The position numbers and the translations under genes are program-made. A stretch of 64,000 nucleotides of DNA. Origin: Leptospiraceae bacterium (GTDB lineage: Bacteria; Spirochaetota; Leptospiria; Leptospirales; Leptospiraceae). The notes beneath the pieces are model-generated. The model worked only from the letters and a program-made list of their open reading frames with translations. It was not told the origin of the DNA and did not search any database. Positions 53,066 to 62,673 of this stretch are shown here, in pieces (position 1 is the stretch's first letter; the number at the start of each line of letters is the position of its first letter). Where the stretch lies: NCBI GenBank assembly GCA_024233875.1, contig JACKPB010000007.1:62001-126000 (forward strand). The letters are read 5' to 3'.

Positions 53066-55336
53066 ATGAACGAACCCACTTCTGAAATTCCGTGTGACCT
53101 CGAACCAATTCATCTGATCAACCAGCTTCAGGATCATGGTTTATTATTGATCCTCAAGGAAAATTCCAACTTGATAATCGCTGTAGGAGAAAACTCTTAC
53201 ACTTACCTGAAGCTCTATCCTGAAGAAGTTTTAAATAAAAATCTGACAAAACTCATTCCGGGAATCGAACCAATTTTAAATGATGCGAATAGGGTTCTAG
53301 CATCCGAAAATCATCATGAATTCAAATCTCAGCTCTATTTGCCGGGAGCTGTACTCTTTGCAACTTTCAGAAAATCTGAGAATTTCATACTCCTGGAAAT
53401 TGAAAAAGAATTTCAGAGCAAAATACTTACGATATCCAATGAATTGAATGTTCAACTGTCCAATTTTCAATTCATGAATTCTCTTCAGGACATTTATAAT
53501 TATGCTGTAAACGAAATACGAAGTATTATTCAATTCGATCGGGTTCTGCTCTATAGATTTTTTAAAGATTTTTCGGGAGAAGTGATAGCAGAATCAAGAA
53601 ATAAAAATCTCCCCTCCATCATAGGCTATCATTTTCCTTCCAGCGACATCCCTCTACCGGCAAGAAATACTTATCTAAAAAACCCAATTCGTCTCATTCA
53701 GGCAGGACAACAGAGACCATTTCAAATCATCCGGATTCCATCATACAAAAACTACGAATTTGATTTAGGTTCTTCTAATTTACGTTTTTCTCATTCTCAT
53801 CATCTGGAGTATTTACAAAATCTCGGAGTAAAGACTTCCATGTCTATTTCACTTTCGATAGACAATAAACTCTGGGGATTGTTCATCTGTCACAATATCA
53901 ATCCAATCCAGGTAGGATTTTCGGCAAGAAACTACATAACCATGTTTTCCCAAATAACAATGCTTCAAATCGACCTGATGAACAAAAACCAAATCTCTTC
54001 GTATGAACTTGATCTAAAAACAAAAATTCTAAACATTATCCAAAAATTAAACAATTCTGATTATAATGATTTACTAACAAATCTTGAAAATGACATAGAT
54101 TCATTGATGAATCTTTTAGAATCTTCCGGACTTTACATCAGACTTCTTGATAGGAATATTTCCAACGGAAAGGTACCGAAAGCAGAAAAGATAGAATTGT
54201 TTTTTGATTACCTTACAAAAAATCATGCCAATTCAATATTTCATACGGACAATCTCTACTCTTTGAACTTGAGCCACGAGATTGATGCTTCCTGCCCACC
54301 GGGTGTACTTGCCATTCCTATTTCAAGCAATCCGGGAAGTTGGATCATTTGGTTTCGGGAAGAATTCATAAATAAGAAGGCATGGGCGGGCAATCCGAAT
54401 GAGCCCTATTCTACTAGTGGAAATCGAATCTCACCGAGGCTCTCCTTCTCGAAATTCATAGAAACAGTAAAAAACAAATCTAAACCCTGGACTGAAATTC
54501 AAATAAAAGCAGTCGAAGCCTTCAATGATCTTAGGGATGTGATCGATAAAAAAATCGCTGAACATGAACTAGCCAATACTCTCGAAAAAGTCAAAAAATC
54601 TGAAAAAGAATTGAGAGATCTAAACAATACAAGAGACAAATTCTTTTCGATAGTATCACACAATCTCCGAAGTCCATTCTCCGGATTGCTTGGATTTTCA
54701 GATATGCTTTTGGAATCTCTACAGGAAGACAAAAACCTTCCGTATGAGGAGATACTCGAAATGGCCGAGGCACTTCAGGTAAGTTCTCACAAGGCTTTTG
54801 ATTTATTGAAGAATCTATTTGAATGGGGAAAGATTCAAACCGGAAAAATCAAACTGACAAGTGAATCTCTGGATTTATCTTCTATCATAGATGAAATTCT
54901 TTACAAAATGTCTGAGAGACTTTCCAAAAAAGAAATTCAACTCAAAGCTAATTACAAAGAAGATCTTCTCATTTATACAGACAAGGATGCTCTTTTTCAG
55001 ATTCTTACACATATCATCCAGAATTCCATCAAGTACTCTCATAGGGGTTCCGAAATTCTGCTCAACGCAACTATGCTATCTGAATCTACCCAAATTGAAA
55101 TCATAGACTCCGGAATTGGGATGAAGGAAGAGGATATCGAAAAACTTTTCAAAATCGAAGAGCATTTCAATATGAAAGGAACTGAAAACGAAGATGGCAC
55201 CGGTCTGGGTCTCATCATCACCAAAGAATATCTTTCAAAATTGAATTCCTCGATTCAAATTGAATCAGAGCCTCAAAAAGGAACTAAGATTACACTTCTA
55301 TTCCCCACAAATGAAAATGAATCCACAAAGGTCTAA
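53066..55336 (+). CDS. Bacteriophytochrome histidine kinase (PAS-GAF-PHY-HK)
   Basis: The protein has 756 residues. It is a red/far-red photoreceptor kinase binding biliverdin. The chromophore-attachment Cys is residue 10 (IPCDLEPIHL, with QDHGLLL after it). The GAF domain has FPSSDIP (190-196, the family PASDIP) and SHSHHLEYL (242-250, pyrrole-contact His). The PHY tongue carries WFREEF and PRLSF (457-461, family PRxSF). HisKA has IVSHNLRSPFSGLLGF (His 532), HATPase has ITHIIQNSIKYS-type N box, IDSGIGM and GTGLGLIITK, all intact. The receiver-kinase-like protein lies one base upstream. No haem oxygenase gene lies in the window, so biliverdin must come from elsewhere. Confidence 0.93.
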   Translation: MNEPTSEIPCDLEPIHLINQLQDHGLLLILKENSNLIIAVGENSYTYLKLYPEEVLNKNLTKLIPGIEPILNDANRVLASENHHEFKSQLYLPGAVLFATFRKSENFILLEIEKEFQSKILTISNELNVQLSNFQFMNSLQDIYNYAVNEIRSIIQFDRVLLYRFFKDFSGEVIAESRNKNLPSIIGYHFPSSDIPLPARNTYLKNPIRLIQAGQQRPFQIIRIPSYKNYEFDLGSSNLRFSHSHHLEYLQNLGVKTSMSISLSIDNKLWGLFICHNINPIQVGFSARNYITMFSQITMLQIDLMNKNQISSYELDLKTKILNIIQKLNNSDYNDLLTNLENDIDSLMNLLESSGLYIRLLDRNISNGKVPKAEKIELFFDYLTKNHANSIFHTDNLYSLNLSHEIDASCPPGVLAIPISSNPGSWIIWFREEFINKKAWAGNPNEPYSTSGNRISPRLSFSKFIETVKNKSKPWTEIQIKAVEAFNDLRDVIDKKIAEHELANTLEKVKKSEKELRDLNNTRDKFFSIVSHNLRSPFSGLLGFSDMLLESLQEDKNLPYEEILEMAEALQVSSHKAFDLLKNLFEWGKIQTGKIKLTSESLDLSSIIDEILYKMSERLSKKEIQLKANYKEDLLIYTDKDALFQILTHIIQNSIKYSHRGSEILLNATMLSESTQIEIIDSGIGMKEEDIEKLFKIEEHFNMKGTENEDGTGLGLIITKEYLSKLNSSIQIESEPQKGTKITLLFPTNENESTKV

Positions 55337-56597
55337 GGTTCTCATCCTCGGAGGAGGAGCCGCAGGTATTTTTTCATCAATACAATTAGCAGAATTGGTG
55401 AAGGGAGATGGGGATACGGAGAAGAAAATCGAAATCTCCGTTTATGAAAAAAGTGAATCACCCTTAGGAAAAGTCAAGATCTCAGGAGGTGGAAGATGCA
55501 ATGTCACCCACAACCTCTTTTCAGAAGAAGAGTTGAGTCATAAGTACCCACGTGGAAGTAGAGAACTCAAATATGCATTTATAAAATTTCAACCCCGTGA
55601 TACGATTCAATGGTTCAAAAAACATGGAGTGGAACTGAAAGCTGAAGAAGATGGAAGAATGTTTCCTATCTCAAATTCTTCATCGACTATAATCAATTGT
55701 TTTTTAAAAGAAATCAAAAACAATGATATCCAACTTATCACAAAAACCGGTATCACTTCTATTTATTTTCAATCAGAAGAAGGGAGAAATGTTTTTCATC
55801 TAACCAATGAATCGGGCGAAGTCGTAACTGCTGATGCCCTACTCATCGCCTCAGGTTCCAATAGAAAGGTATGGACAAAAATTCAAGCCATGGGCCATAA
55901 GATTGAGGAACCCGTACCTTCCCTATTTACTTTCAATGTCCCTGACTCACCCTATCAGGAACTCCCGGGAATCTCTGTTCCCCATGTTGAAGTAAAGATC
56001 CTTCCCAAAGGAAAACTGCAATCGGGTCCGCTACTCATCACCCATTGGGGATTCAGCGGGCCTGCTATTCTTAAACTCTCAGCATATGAAGCCAGAGAAC
56101 TAGCTGAAAGAAATTATGAATCCGAGTTTCAGATCAATTGGTTACCAAACCATTCTTCCGAATCCCTTTTTACATATCTAAACGATATGCGGGTCCAGAA
56201 CCCACAAAAATCTGTACAATCGACTTCTTTATTCCAATTCCCTTCCAGACTCACAGACACTTTCTTTCAATTGTCCAATATAAGTGAATCCAAGAGATGG
56301 GCTGAGGTGTCCAATGAAGAAATTAGGTCCTTGATAGGAACTCTCAGAGAAACCAAATTGAAAATGAGCGGAAAGACTACTTTCAAAGAAGAATTTGTCA
56401 CCTGTGGAGGTATCAAACGTAGCGAAGTCAATTTTGAAACTATGGAGAGTAAGAAAATCCCGGGACTCTTTTTTGCCGGTGAAGTCTTGGATGTGGATGG
56501 TATCACAGGTGGATTCAATTTTCAGAATGCCTGGACTACAGGTTTCATTGCCGCAAACGGAATAAAATTGTATTTACAAAAACACAAAATTATGTAA
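55311..56597 (+). CDS. BaiN/HI0933-type NAD(P)/FAD-dependent oxidoreductase
   Basis: The protein has 428 residues from the ATG at 55311. The FAD dinucleotide-binding motif is LILGGGAAGIFSSIQLAE; ISGGGRCNVTHN is a hallmark of the HI0933/BaiN/YhiN flavoproteins. ITHWGFSGPAILKLS and GEVLDVDGITGGFNFQNAWTTG close the fold. The physiological substrate of this common family is unsettled. The start overlaps the kinase gene by 26 bases; a frame start at 55260 would add 17 residues without homology. Overlap implies co-transcription with the phytochrome. Confidence 0.87.
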   Translation: MKMNPQRSKVLILGGGAAGIFSSIQLAELVKGDGDTEKKIEISVYEKSESPLGKVKISGGGRCNVTHNLFSEEELSHKYPRGSRELKYAFIKFQPRDTIQWFKKHGVELKAEEDGRMFPISNSSSTIINCFLKEIKNNDIQLITKTGITSIYFQSEEGRNVFHLTNESGEVVTADALLIASGSNRKVWTKIQAMGHKIEEPVPSLFTFNVPDSPYQELPGISVPHVEVKILPKGKLQSGPLLITHWGFSGPAILKLSAYEARELAERNYESEFQINWLPNHSSESLFTYLNDMRVQNPQKSVQSTSLFQFPSRLTDTFFQLSNISESKRWAEVSNEEIRSLIGTLRETKLKMSGKTTFKEEFVTCGGIKRSEVNFETMESKKIPGLFFAGEVLDVDGITGGFNFQNAWTTGFIAANGIKLYLQKHKIM

Positions 56598-56673
56598 GTA
56601 TTGCTATCACTTATCCTATTCAGAGAAAAACAAATAAGTTTTGAATAAAATATTTTAATTTAAGGAATCCCGA

Positions 56674-58008
56674 ATGGATGTTGTCAAACTCGATCTCTGG
56701 TTTCGAAGAGCTATCAGCTTCACCGCATTTTTCTTTGGTGTGATTCAGTTCATCCTCAATGAAAGAAATATCTGGATAGATGCAGGCTTTGTCATCAGCA
56801 TGGCGGGAGTCGTCGGCTACTATACAAATTTTTTAGCTATCAAAATGCTCTTTCAGCCCAAAAAAGGTAAGGTTCTGGGATGGGAAGGTCTCGTTCCCAA
56901 AAATAAAGCCAATATAGCGAAGAGTCTGGGAGAAAGTATTCAAACCAATCTCCTCGCTCCGGATATTCTATTAGAATATGTCTATGAGAGAAAGCTTATA
57001 GAAAAAGGGACAGTTAGCTTATCCCAATGGCTGGACGAACTCATAGACGATGAAAAATTCAGAAATCGTACTACTGCTAAGATCATATCTGTACTACAGG
57101 AAAAGGGACCCGATTTTCTTTCCGGGATTTTTAATTTTACCGAAGACACCCTCAAAGAATTAGCCAAGAATCCAGAAGAAATCAAGAAAGTCTGGGCTTC
57201 TATTCGTGAAAAGATTATCGAATATCTTCACGATAGAAAGAATCGGGAATACTTAGCTCAGATGATTCGGATTGTATTACTTGAAGAGCTTCCCAAACTC
57301 TCACTAATTTTAAACAATGCCATTGATACCTATTTGAAACAAACCAATACTCTCGCAGGATTTGGTCTGGGTATAAAGAAAGTCATATCATTTGACAATG
57401 TAGCTCTTCAGAACGTCCTGCAAAAATTTATCGAAGAGGAAGACACCAGTGATCATCTGATGGGTGTTTTGGATTTATTAGCCATCGAGCTTCAGAACAA
57501 ATTGTCGTCTCCGGAGACTCAGGAATTCATCCTTTCCAAGGTATCCACCTGGGTAGAAGTTTCGAGCAATTATTCCCGACAGGAACTCCTTCCGATGGCT
57601 ATCAATCGATTGAAAGCCTATTTAGATGACAGAAAGAATTGGAAAAAAGTTGGAGACTATTCATTTCAATTCATAGACTATGCAAAAGACAAGCTCATTG
57701 ACTACATGAGATCTCCTGAAGGAAGTGAGTACCTCAAAGTAAATATAGCGAAAGTAATACAAAAAGTAAACGTCACCAATCTCGTAGAAGAGCAGGTAAT
57801 GAAGTTAGACACCGACGAGCTAGAAAAAATGATCCTGGACAATACCGGAGGCAATTTAGTTGTCATACAGTTTCTCGGAGGGATACTGGGTATCATCGCC
57901 GGATTCATTCAGGTTCATATTTACTTTTCTGTACCTGTTCTGACCCTGGTTTTGGTAACTTATGTTGCATACAAACGAAATCAGAAACTTCACGGACTAA
58001 AGGACTAG
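56674..58008 (+). CDS. DUF445 membrane protein
   Basis: The protein has 444 residues. N-terminal hydrophobic helices (about 13-50; GVVGYYTNFLAIKMLFQP is the DUF445 signature) and a C-terminal helix pair (IQFLGGILGIIAGFIQVHI, then VLTLVLVTYVAY) bracket a long amphipathic helical region (about 70-400). The family (YheB/YjiN) is widespread and of unknown function. No ribosome-binding site stronger than AAGGAA is present 6 bases before the ATG. The 3' end overlaps the convergent nuclease gene by 12 bases. Confidence 0.85.
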   Translation: MDVVKLDLWFRRAISFTAFFFGVIQFILNERNIWIDAGFVISMAGVVGYYTNFLAIKMLFQPKKGKVLGWEGLVPKNKANIAKSLGESIQTNLLAPDILLEYVYERKLIEKGTVSLSQWLDELIDDEKFRNRTTAKIISVLQEKGPDFLSGIFNFTEDTLKELAKNPEEIKKVWASIREKIIEYLHDRKNREYLAQMIRIVLLEELPKLSLILNNAIDTYLKQTNTLAGFGLGIKKVISFDNVALQNVLQKFIEEEDTSDHLMGVLDLLAIELQNKLSSPETQEFILSKVSTWVEVSSNYSRQELLPMAINRLKAYLDDRKNWKKVGDYSFQFIDYAKDKLIDYMRSPEGSEYLKVNIAKVIQKVNVTNLVEEQVMKLDTDELEKMILDNTGGNLVVIQFLGGILGIIAGFIQVHIYFSVPVLTLVLVTYVAYKRNQKLHGLKD

Positions 58009-58773
58009 ACTCCAGAGTTCTTCTTCATCTATTTGGATATGAGATTTGATTTGTCGATTGATCAATCTTTCACTAAGAACAACTAAAGAAATCACATCCG
58101 CAGAGCAGTAGCGGATGAGTTTTGCTAAAGACTCAGAGTCCTTCCATTCTATCCAACGTATCCAAAGGGAGATAGCCTCCAGTCCATCCACTCCCTCCAG
58201 ATCCGCCGGTCGTTTGATGCGAAGCTGTTTTTCTATAGATTTCAATCCCCCTCTGAACCCGGAATGGTAAGAGATCCATCTGAGATCCAAGTGGGGAGCA
58301 GGAAAATCCTTCAAATGATAGTTTTGAACGACAACAGGAAGATCAAAGGAGGCACCGTTGAACGAAACCAAAAGTTTCACATCTTCCAGAACATCCAGAA
58401 AGTCCTCCAGATTTTCATTTCTTGTGAAGGAATAGAGTCGTGATTTGTGATACAATGAAATGGTAGTGATACGATTGTAGTATCCATCTGTCTCAATATC
58501 AAAAAATGATGCCCGATCAAACTCATCCGCAAGAATCCTCCACTTATCTTTCGGATGAATACGATTCACCAAATAAGCAAGATCAGACTCCAAACAGGCA
58601 GATTCCACCTCGTCCATTTCCAGAAAAAATTCTTCTCTTTTGTGCGGAGACAGAGGAATCTCTTCCGGACATCGTCTGGCATCCTCCCAGGTGAGAATCC
58701 CCCTCTCTTTCATCTTTTGAAGTTTCGTCTCACCGATATTTTTGAAATGGTAAAAGGAACCGTTGAGAATCAA
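57997..58773 (-). CDS. RNase H-like exonuclease, YprB family
   Basis: The protein has 258 residues. The domain (about 80-235) is a DEDD-type 3'-5' exonuclease of the YprB/RNase_H_2 class: FFDIETDGYY (Asp, Glu), VSFNGASFDLPVV (Asp), and YCSADVISLVVLSERL (Asp). The N-terminal 70 residues contain a helix-hairpin-like FKNIGETKLQKMKERG and EDARRCPEEIPLS, resembling a TM0106/YprB accessory region. Substrate unknown. It overlaps the DUF445 gene tail to tail. Confidence 0.82.
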   Translation of the reverse strand: MILNGSFYHFKNIGETKLQKMKERGILTWEDARRCPEEIPLSPHKREEFFLEMDEVESACLESDLAYLVNRIHPKDKWRILADEFDRASFFDIETDGYYNRITTISLYHKSRLYSFTRNENLEDFLDVLEDVKLLVSFNGASFDLPVVVQNYHLKDFPAPHLDLRWISYHSGFRGGLKSIEKQLRIKRPADLEGVDGLEAISLWIRWIEWKDSESLAKLIRYCSADVISLVVLSERLINRQIKSHIQIDEEELWSLVL

Positions 58774-58979
58774 AGATAGAAGTCCCCTGCGGTTAGGATT
58801 TGGAAGGATAGTTGAGATGTCTCAGTCATTTGTATTTCGATTTCAATAGTTTGGGGAATAGATTATTCTCCATTCAATGCATCCGATGATTTTTTTCAAT
58901 CGTAATGAGGTTTTCAGTTTTGGTTTTTAGATGGGGGATAAAAAGTTTAATTTCATTCATCATCCAGATCAAATTCTAA

Positions 58980-60587
58980 TCACGGCAATTCTTTGAGACC
59001 CAGTTCCCTTAAAAACTGATTGTGAGTCTCCTTTGCCTTTTGAATCTTTTTGTCAATTTCAACTAGTTCCTTATTCACTTTCTTGATATCGATACTCTCT
59101 TCCGGTTCAGCTGTGCTGATGTATCTGGAGATATTTAGATTGTACTCATTTTCATCAATTTCTTTCATTGTTACAATGCGTGAATACCGCTCAGATTCTT
59201 TACGATACTGGTATGTGTCTACGATTTTATCGATATGAGAATCATTGAGAACATTTTGACGTTTTCCTTTTTCGAATTCTTCGCTGGCGTTAATAAATAA
59301 GACATTATCAAACTTCTTACATTTCTTCAGCACAAGGATACAGACAGGAATACCTGTAGAAAAGAAAAGGTTTGGTGGTAGACCTATTACAGTGTCAATA
59401 TGATTGTCCAATAAGAGCTTTTTACGTATGGATTCTTCTGCCCCCCCTCTAAACAAAACACCATGGGGCAGAATGATAGCCATAGTTCCTTCATCACTGA
59501 GAAAATGAAATCCATGAAGGAGAAAAGCAAAATCTGCGGCTGACTTCGGTGCGAGTCCATAACTCTTAAATCGGAAGTCTTCTGCCAATTTTTCATTTGG
59601 TTCCCAACGATAACTAAAAGGAGGATTCACCACAATAGCATCGCATAAGAGTTTTTTAGCTGGATTCATTTCATTGAGAATGTCCCAGTCATTGTTCAAA
59701 GAATCGCCATGATGAATTTGGAATTCAGAATCTTTCAATCCATGAAGTAGCATATTCATTCTAGCAAGGTTATAAGTCGTAATATTCTTTTCCTGTCCGT
59801 AGATTTTACCAATGTTGTTCGGACCTATCTGTTTTCTAACATTCAGTACTAAAGATCCGGACCCGCAGGCTATATCTAGAAGTCTCTTAATCTTTTTCTT
59901 TTTGCCGGAAGCAGGGTTTTGGCTGTCCAGTATCACGATTCTTGATAGTATCGTGGACATCTGTTGGGGAGTATAGAACTCACCTGCCTTCTTTCCGGAT
60001 CCTGCGGCAAACTGACCGATTAGATATTCATAAGCATCTCCTAAAATATCAATATCAGTAGAAAATTGGGAAAGACCTTCTGCAATCTTTATGATGATCG
60101 TACATAATTTATTATTTCTGGAAGTGTAGTCTCGTCCCAATTTTTCAGAATCCAGATTGATTTCTGAAAACAATCCCTGGAAAGTGCTCTCAAAGGATTC
60201 ATTTTCAATATATTTGAAACCTGCTTGAATGGTTTTTAAAAGTTCATTGCTTTGAGTTCTAGCAAGTTCGGTGATTGATCTCCAGAGATGATCCGGTTTG
60301 ACTACATAGTGAATTTTTCGTCTCATTTGGATTTCAAAATCCGGTATATCTTTTTTATTTTCTTTGTACCACACAGATAAGGGAGATCGTTTGTCGTCTT
60401 CTTTTAATTTTGGGTAATCCTTACCCAGTTCCTTCCGGCAGGCTTCTTCGTAGTTATCGGAGAGATATCGCAAGAAGAGAAAGGAAAGCATATAGTCCCG
60501 AAAGTCATCGGCATTCATTGCCCCACGCAATTGATCTGCGATATTCCATAAGGTTTTCCCTAAAAGTTTTTGAGTTTGGTCTGTCAT
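58980..60587 (-). CDS. hsdM: Type I restriction-modification DNA methyltransferase
   Basis: The protein has 535 residues, normal for HsdM. The N-terminal helical HsdM_N domain (about 10-140; GKTLWNIADQLRGAMNADDF, FLFLRYLS) precedes the N6-adenine methyltransferase domain: SAM-binding LLDIACGSGSLVL and catalytic IVVNPPFSYRW, with FYTPQQMSTIL before them. It methylates adenine at the site chosen by HsdS. The start overlaps the stop of the DUF559 gene by four bases (ATGA). No hsdR is in the window. Confidence 0.93.
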   Translation of the reverse strand: MTDQTQKLLGKTLWNIADQLRGAMNADDFRDYMLSFLFLRYLSDNYEEACRKELGKDYPKLKEDDKRSPLSVWYKENKKDIPDFEIQMRRKIHYVVKPDHLWRSITELARTQSNELLKTIQAGFKYIENESFESTFQGLFSEINLDSEKLGRDYTSRNNKLCTIIIKIAEGLSQFSTDIDILGDAYEYLIGQFAAGSGKKAGEFYTPQQMSTILSRIVILDSQNPASGKKKKIKRLLDIACGSGSLVLNVRKQIGPNNIGKIYGQEKNITTYNLARMNMLLHGLKDSEFQIHHGDSLNNDWDILNEMNPAKKLLCDAIVVNPPFSYRWEPNEKLAEDFRFKSYGLAPKSAADFAFLLHGFHFLSDEGTMAIILPHGVLFRGGAEESIRKKLLLDNHIDTVIGLPPNLFFSTGIPVCILVLKKCKKFDNVLFINASEEFEKGKRQNVLNDSHIDKIVDTYQYRKESERYSRIVTMKEIDENEYNLNISRYISTAEPEESIDIKKVNKELVEIDKKIQKAKETHNQFLRELGLKELP

Positions 60588-60976
60588 TGCTGTATTCCTT
60601 GATTTTGTAAAGCGGGATGGTTTTTCAAAAACTCCATTACCTCTGGTAATTTATTTTTGATTTCATTATCTGTAAAATGTATTACAGTTAAATTTAGACT
60701 TTGTAAATATTCATCTCTTATTTTATCATATTCATATTTATCATCATGACTACTTCCATCAATCTCTATGACAACAAACTTCTCAGCACAAAAGAAATCT
60801 ACGATATAGTTTCCAATTATCTTTTGTCTGTCAAAGTCCAATCCTAAAAGTTGATGTTTCCTCAGTTGCTTCCATAGCAATATCTCAGCTAGATTTCCAG
60901 CTTTCCGCAAAGCCGTTGCTCTGTCTTTGAGAGCCGGATTATAGGGTAGAGATTTGTAATTTGATGTATTACGCAT
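60584..60976 (-). CDS. DUF559 endonuclease-fold protein
   Basis: The protein has about 130 residues from MRNTSNYKSLPYNPALK. LRKAGNLAEILLWKQLRKHQLLG, KIIGNYIVDFFC and VIEIDGSSHDDKYEYDKIRDEYL are the DUF559 core, a Vsr/PD-(D/E)XK nuclease-like fold often found next to methyltransferases. Asp in YIVDFFC and Glu in VIEIDG are the likely metal residues. The frame extends to 61003, which I discount. It overlaps hsdM by four bases, so the two are translationally coupled; a nicking or repair role in the restriction system is plausible but unproven. Confidence 0.85.
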   Translation of the reverse strand: MRNTSNYKSLPYNPALKDRATALRKAGNLAEILLWKQLRKHQLLGLDFDRQKIIGNYIVDFFCAEKFVVIEIDGSSHDDKYEYDKIRDEYLQSLNLTVIHFTDNEIKNKLPEVMEFLKNHPALQNQGIQQ

Positions 60977-60997
60977 AGATTTTACCATACCCTGTGT

Positions 60998-61844
60998 GAC
61001 CACCCCCTGCCCCCTCCGAGGGAGGGGAGACTTTGGGTGGGGGATTCTGTTTTTTTAGGATGGTTTTGTTTGGGTTGCGACCACCCCCTGCCCCCTCCGA
61101 AGGAGGGGAGACTTTGGGCGGGAGATTCTGTTTTTTTAGGATGGTTTTGTTTGGGTTGCGACCACCCCCTGCCCCCTCCGGAGGAGGGGAGACTTTGGGT
61201 GGGGGATTCTGTTTTTTTAGGATGGTTTTGTTTGGGTTGCGACCACCCCCTGCCCCCCTCCGGAGGGAGACTTTGGGCAGGGGATTCTGTTTTTAGGATG
61301 ATTTTGTTTGGGTTGCGACCACCCTGCCCCCCCTCCGGAGGAGGGGAGACTTTGGGTGGGGGATTCTGTTTTTTTAGGATGGTTTTGTTTGGGTTGCGAC
61401 CACCCCCTGCCCCCTCCGGAGGAGGGGAGACTTTGGGTGGGGGATTCTGTTTTTTTAGGATGGTTTTGTTTGGGTTGCGACCACTTCTGCCCCCCCCGGA
61501 GGAGGGGAGACTTTGGGCGAGGGATTCTGTTTTTTAGGATGGTTTTGTTTGGGTTGCGACCACTTCTGCCCCCCGGAGGAGGGGAGACCTTTGGCGAGGG
61601 ATTCTGCTTTTTTAGGATGGTTTTGTTTGGATTGCGACCACCCCCTGCCTCCTCCGGAGGAGGGGAGACTTTGGGCGAGGGATTTTGTTTTTTTAGGATG
61701 GTTTTGTTTGGATTGCGACCACCCCCTGCCCCCTCCGAAGGAGGGGAGACTTTGGGTGGGAGATTCTGTTTTTTTAGGATGGTTTTGTTTGGGTTGCGAC
61801 CACCCCTGCCCTCCGGAGGAGGGGAGACTTTGGGCGGGGGATTC
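60998..61844. repeat. GC-rich tandem array, 11 units of about 81 bp
   Basis: Units begin (GACCAC...) at 60998, 61079, 61160, 61241, 61317, 61398, 61479, 61558, 61636, 61717 and 61798; periods are 81 except 76, 79 and 78 for three units. Each has a palindrome such as CCCCTCCGGAGGAGGGG, outer arms CCACCC/GGGTGG, a run of seven T and the GGTTTTGTTTGGGTTGCGACC tail in two parts. The array is far more GC-rich than the surroundings and ends exactly at the hsdS stop codon. Long frames through it on both strands are composition artefacts. Confidence 0.95.
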
Positions 61845-61930
61845 AATTGGTTTCTCCGGGGAATAGACCTTGGAGTAATGCTTTCTTGTGCGTTTTGAGA
61901 AGCTCTATTTTTTTAGCTTGAGCCGTGATG

Positions 61931-61986
61931 AGTTCGTCCAAAGATGAAAGACAATCAGCGATTTTTTGTTGTTCGGGGAGGGATGG
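61931..61986 (-). repeat. Direct repeat in hsdS, distal copy
   Basis: 56 bases matching 62618-62673 with two differences; it encodes the second copy of the conserved SLPEQQKIADCLSSLDEL helix. Such repeats can drive recombination between target-recognition domains. Confidence 0.85.
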
Positions 61987-62457
61987 GAAGTTAATAGATA
62001 ATTTTTTTAGCTGTATATATAATAAATTATACTACAGTATCACCTTGGGCAACTTTAGAGATATCATTTTTCTTAGCACCGCTAAGATAATAACTTAAAA
62101 AAACACCATTTAAATCACTTCTTATAATATTCAAATCTCCACCAAGAGCAACATTTTCTATTAAAATACAAGATGCTCTAGCAATATCTTTTTTTGTTTC
62201 CCCTGAAGAAGGAATTATTACATCATTTTTTTTAGAAAAGAATAACAAATTTTTAGAAAGATTGGTTTTAGAATAAACATTATTTATTATTTCTCCATAA
62301 ATAGTATATAATTGTCCATACCTAATACAGTAATATTTCCCATCTAATTCAATATCTTCCTTTGAAATACCTTTTCCTTTAAAGAATTCTGCAACATCCC
62401 CCAACTTCTTCAATTCCCACTTTCCCTTACCCCGAAACTCAGGAAATCTCATCTTTG

Positions 62458-62512
62458 GCACGGCACGAAGTTCCCTCCCTTGGAGGGGTGCCCCGAAGGG
62501 GTGGGGTGGTCT
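62458..62512. repeat. REP-like palindromic insertion within hsdS
   Basis: Two hairpins in tandem: CCCTCC-CTT-GGAGGG and CCCC-GAA-GGGG, flanked by a doubled GGCAC. The segment lies in the linker between the first half of hsdS and TRD2, has no counterpart in ordinary HsdS linkers and shifts the frame. Its GC-rich palindrome resembles the core of the tandem array units. Confidence 0.65.
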
Positions 62513-62617
62513 AAGCTTCCATCCTCAGAAGACTCCACTTCTTCCGGAAATAATTTTTGCATCAAACCTTTCTTATGTGTTTTCAAAACTTCCAGTTGTT
62601 GGTTTTCAGCAGTAATA

Positions 62618-62673
62618 AGTTCGTCCAAAGATGAAAGGCAATCAGCGATTTTTTGTTGTTCGGGGAGAGATGG
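62618..62673 (-). repeat. Direct repeat in hsdS, central copy
   Basis: 56-base partner of 61931-61986, coding for the central conserved helix of HsdS. A frame-disrupting site lies just upstream of it in reading direction, as for the distal copy. Confidence 0.85.

Noticed and set aside
60998..61844. Tandem array as a CRISPR array or as a repeat-protein gene
   Set aside because: Units are contiguous without unique spacers and no cas gene is near. Open frames occur on both strands with differing frames and the same periodic low-complexity text, so they are artefacts of base composition.
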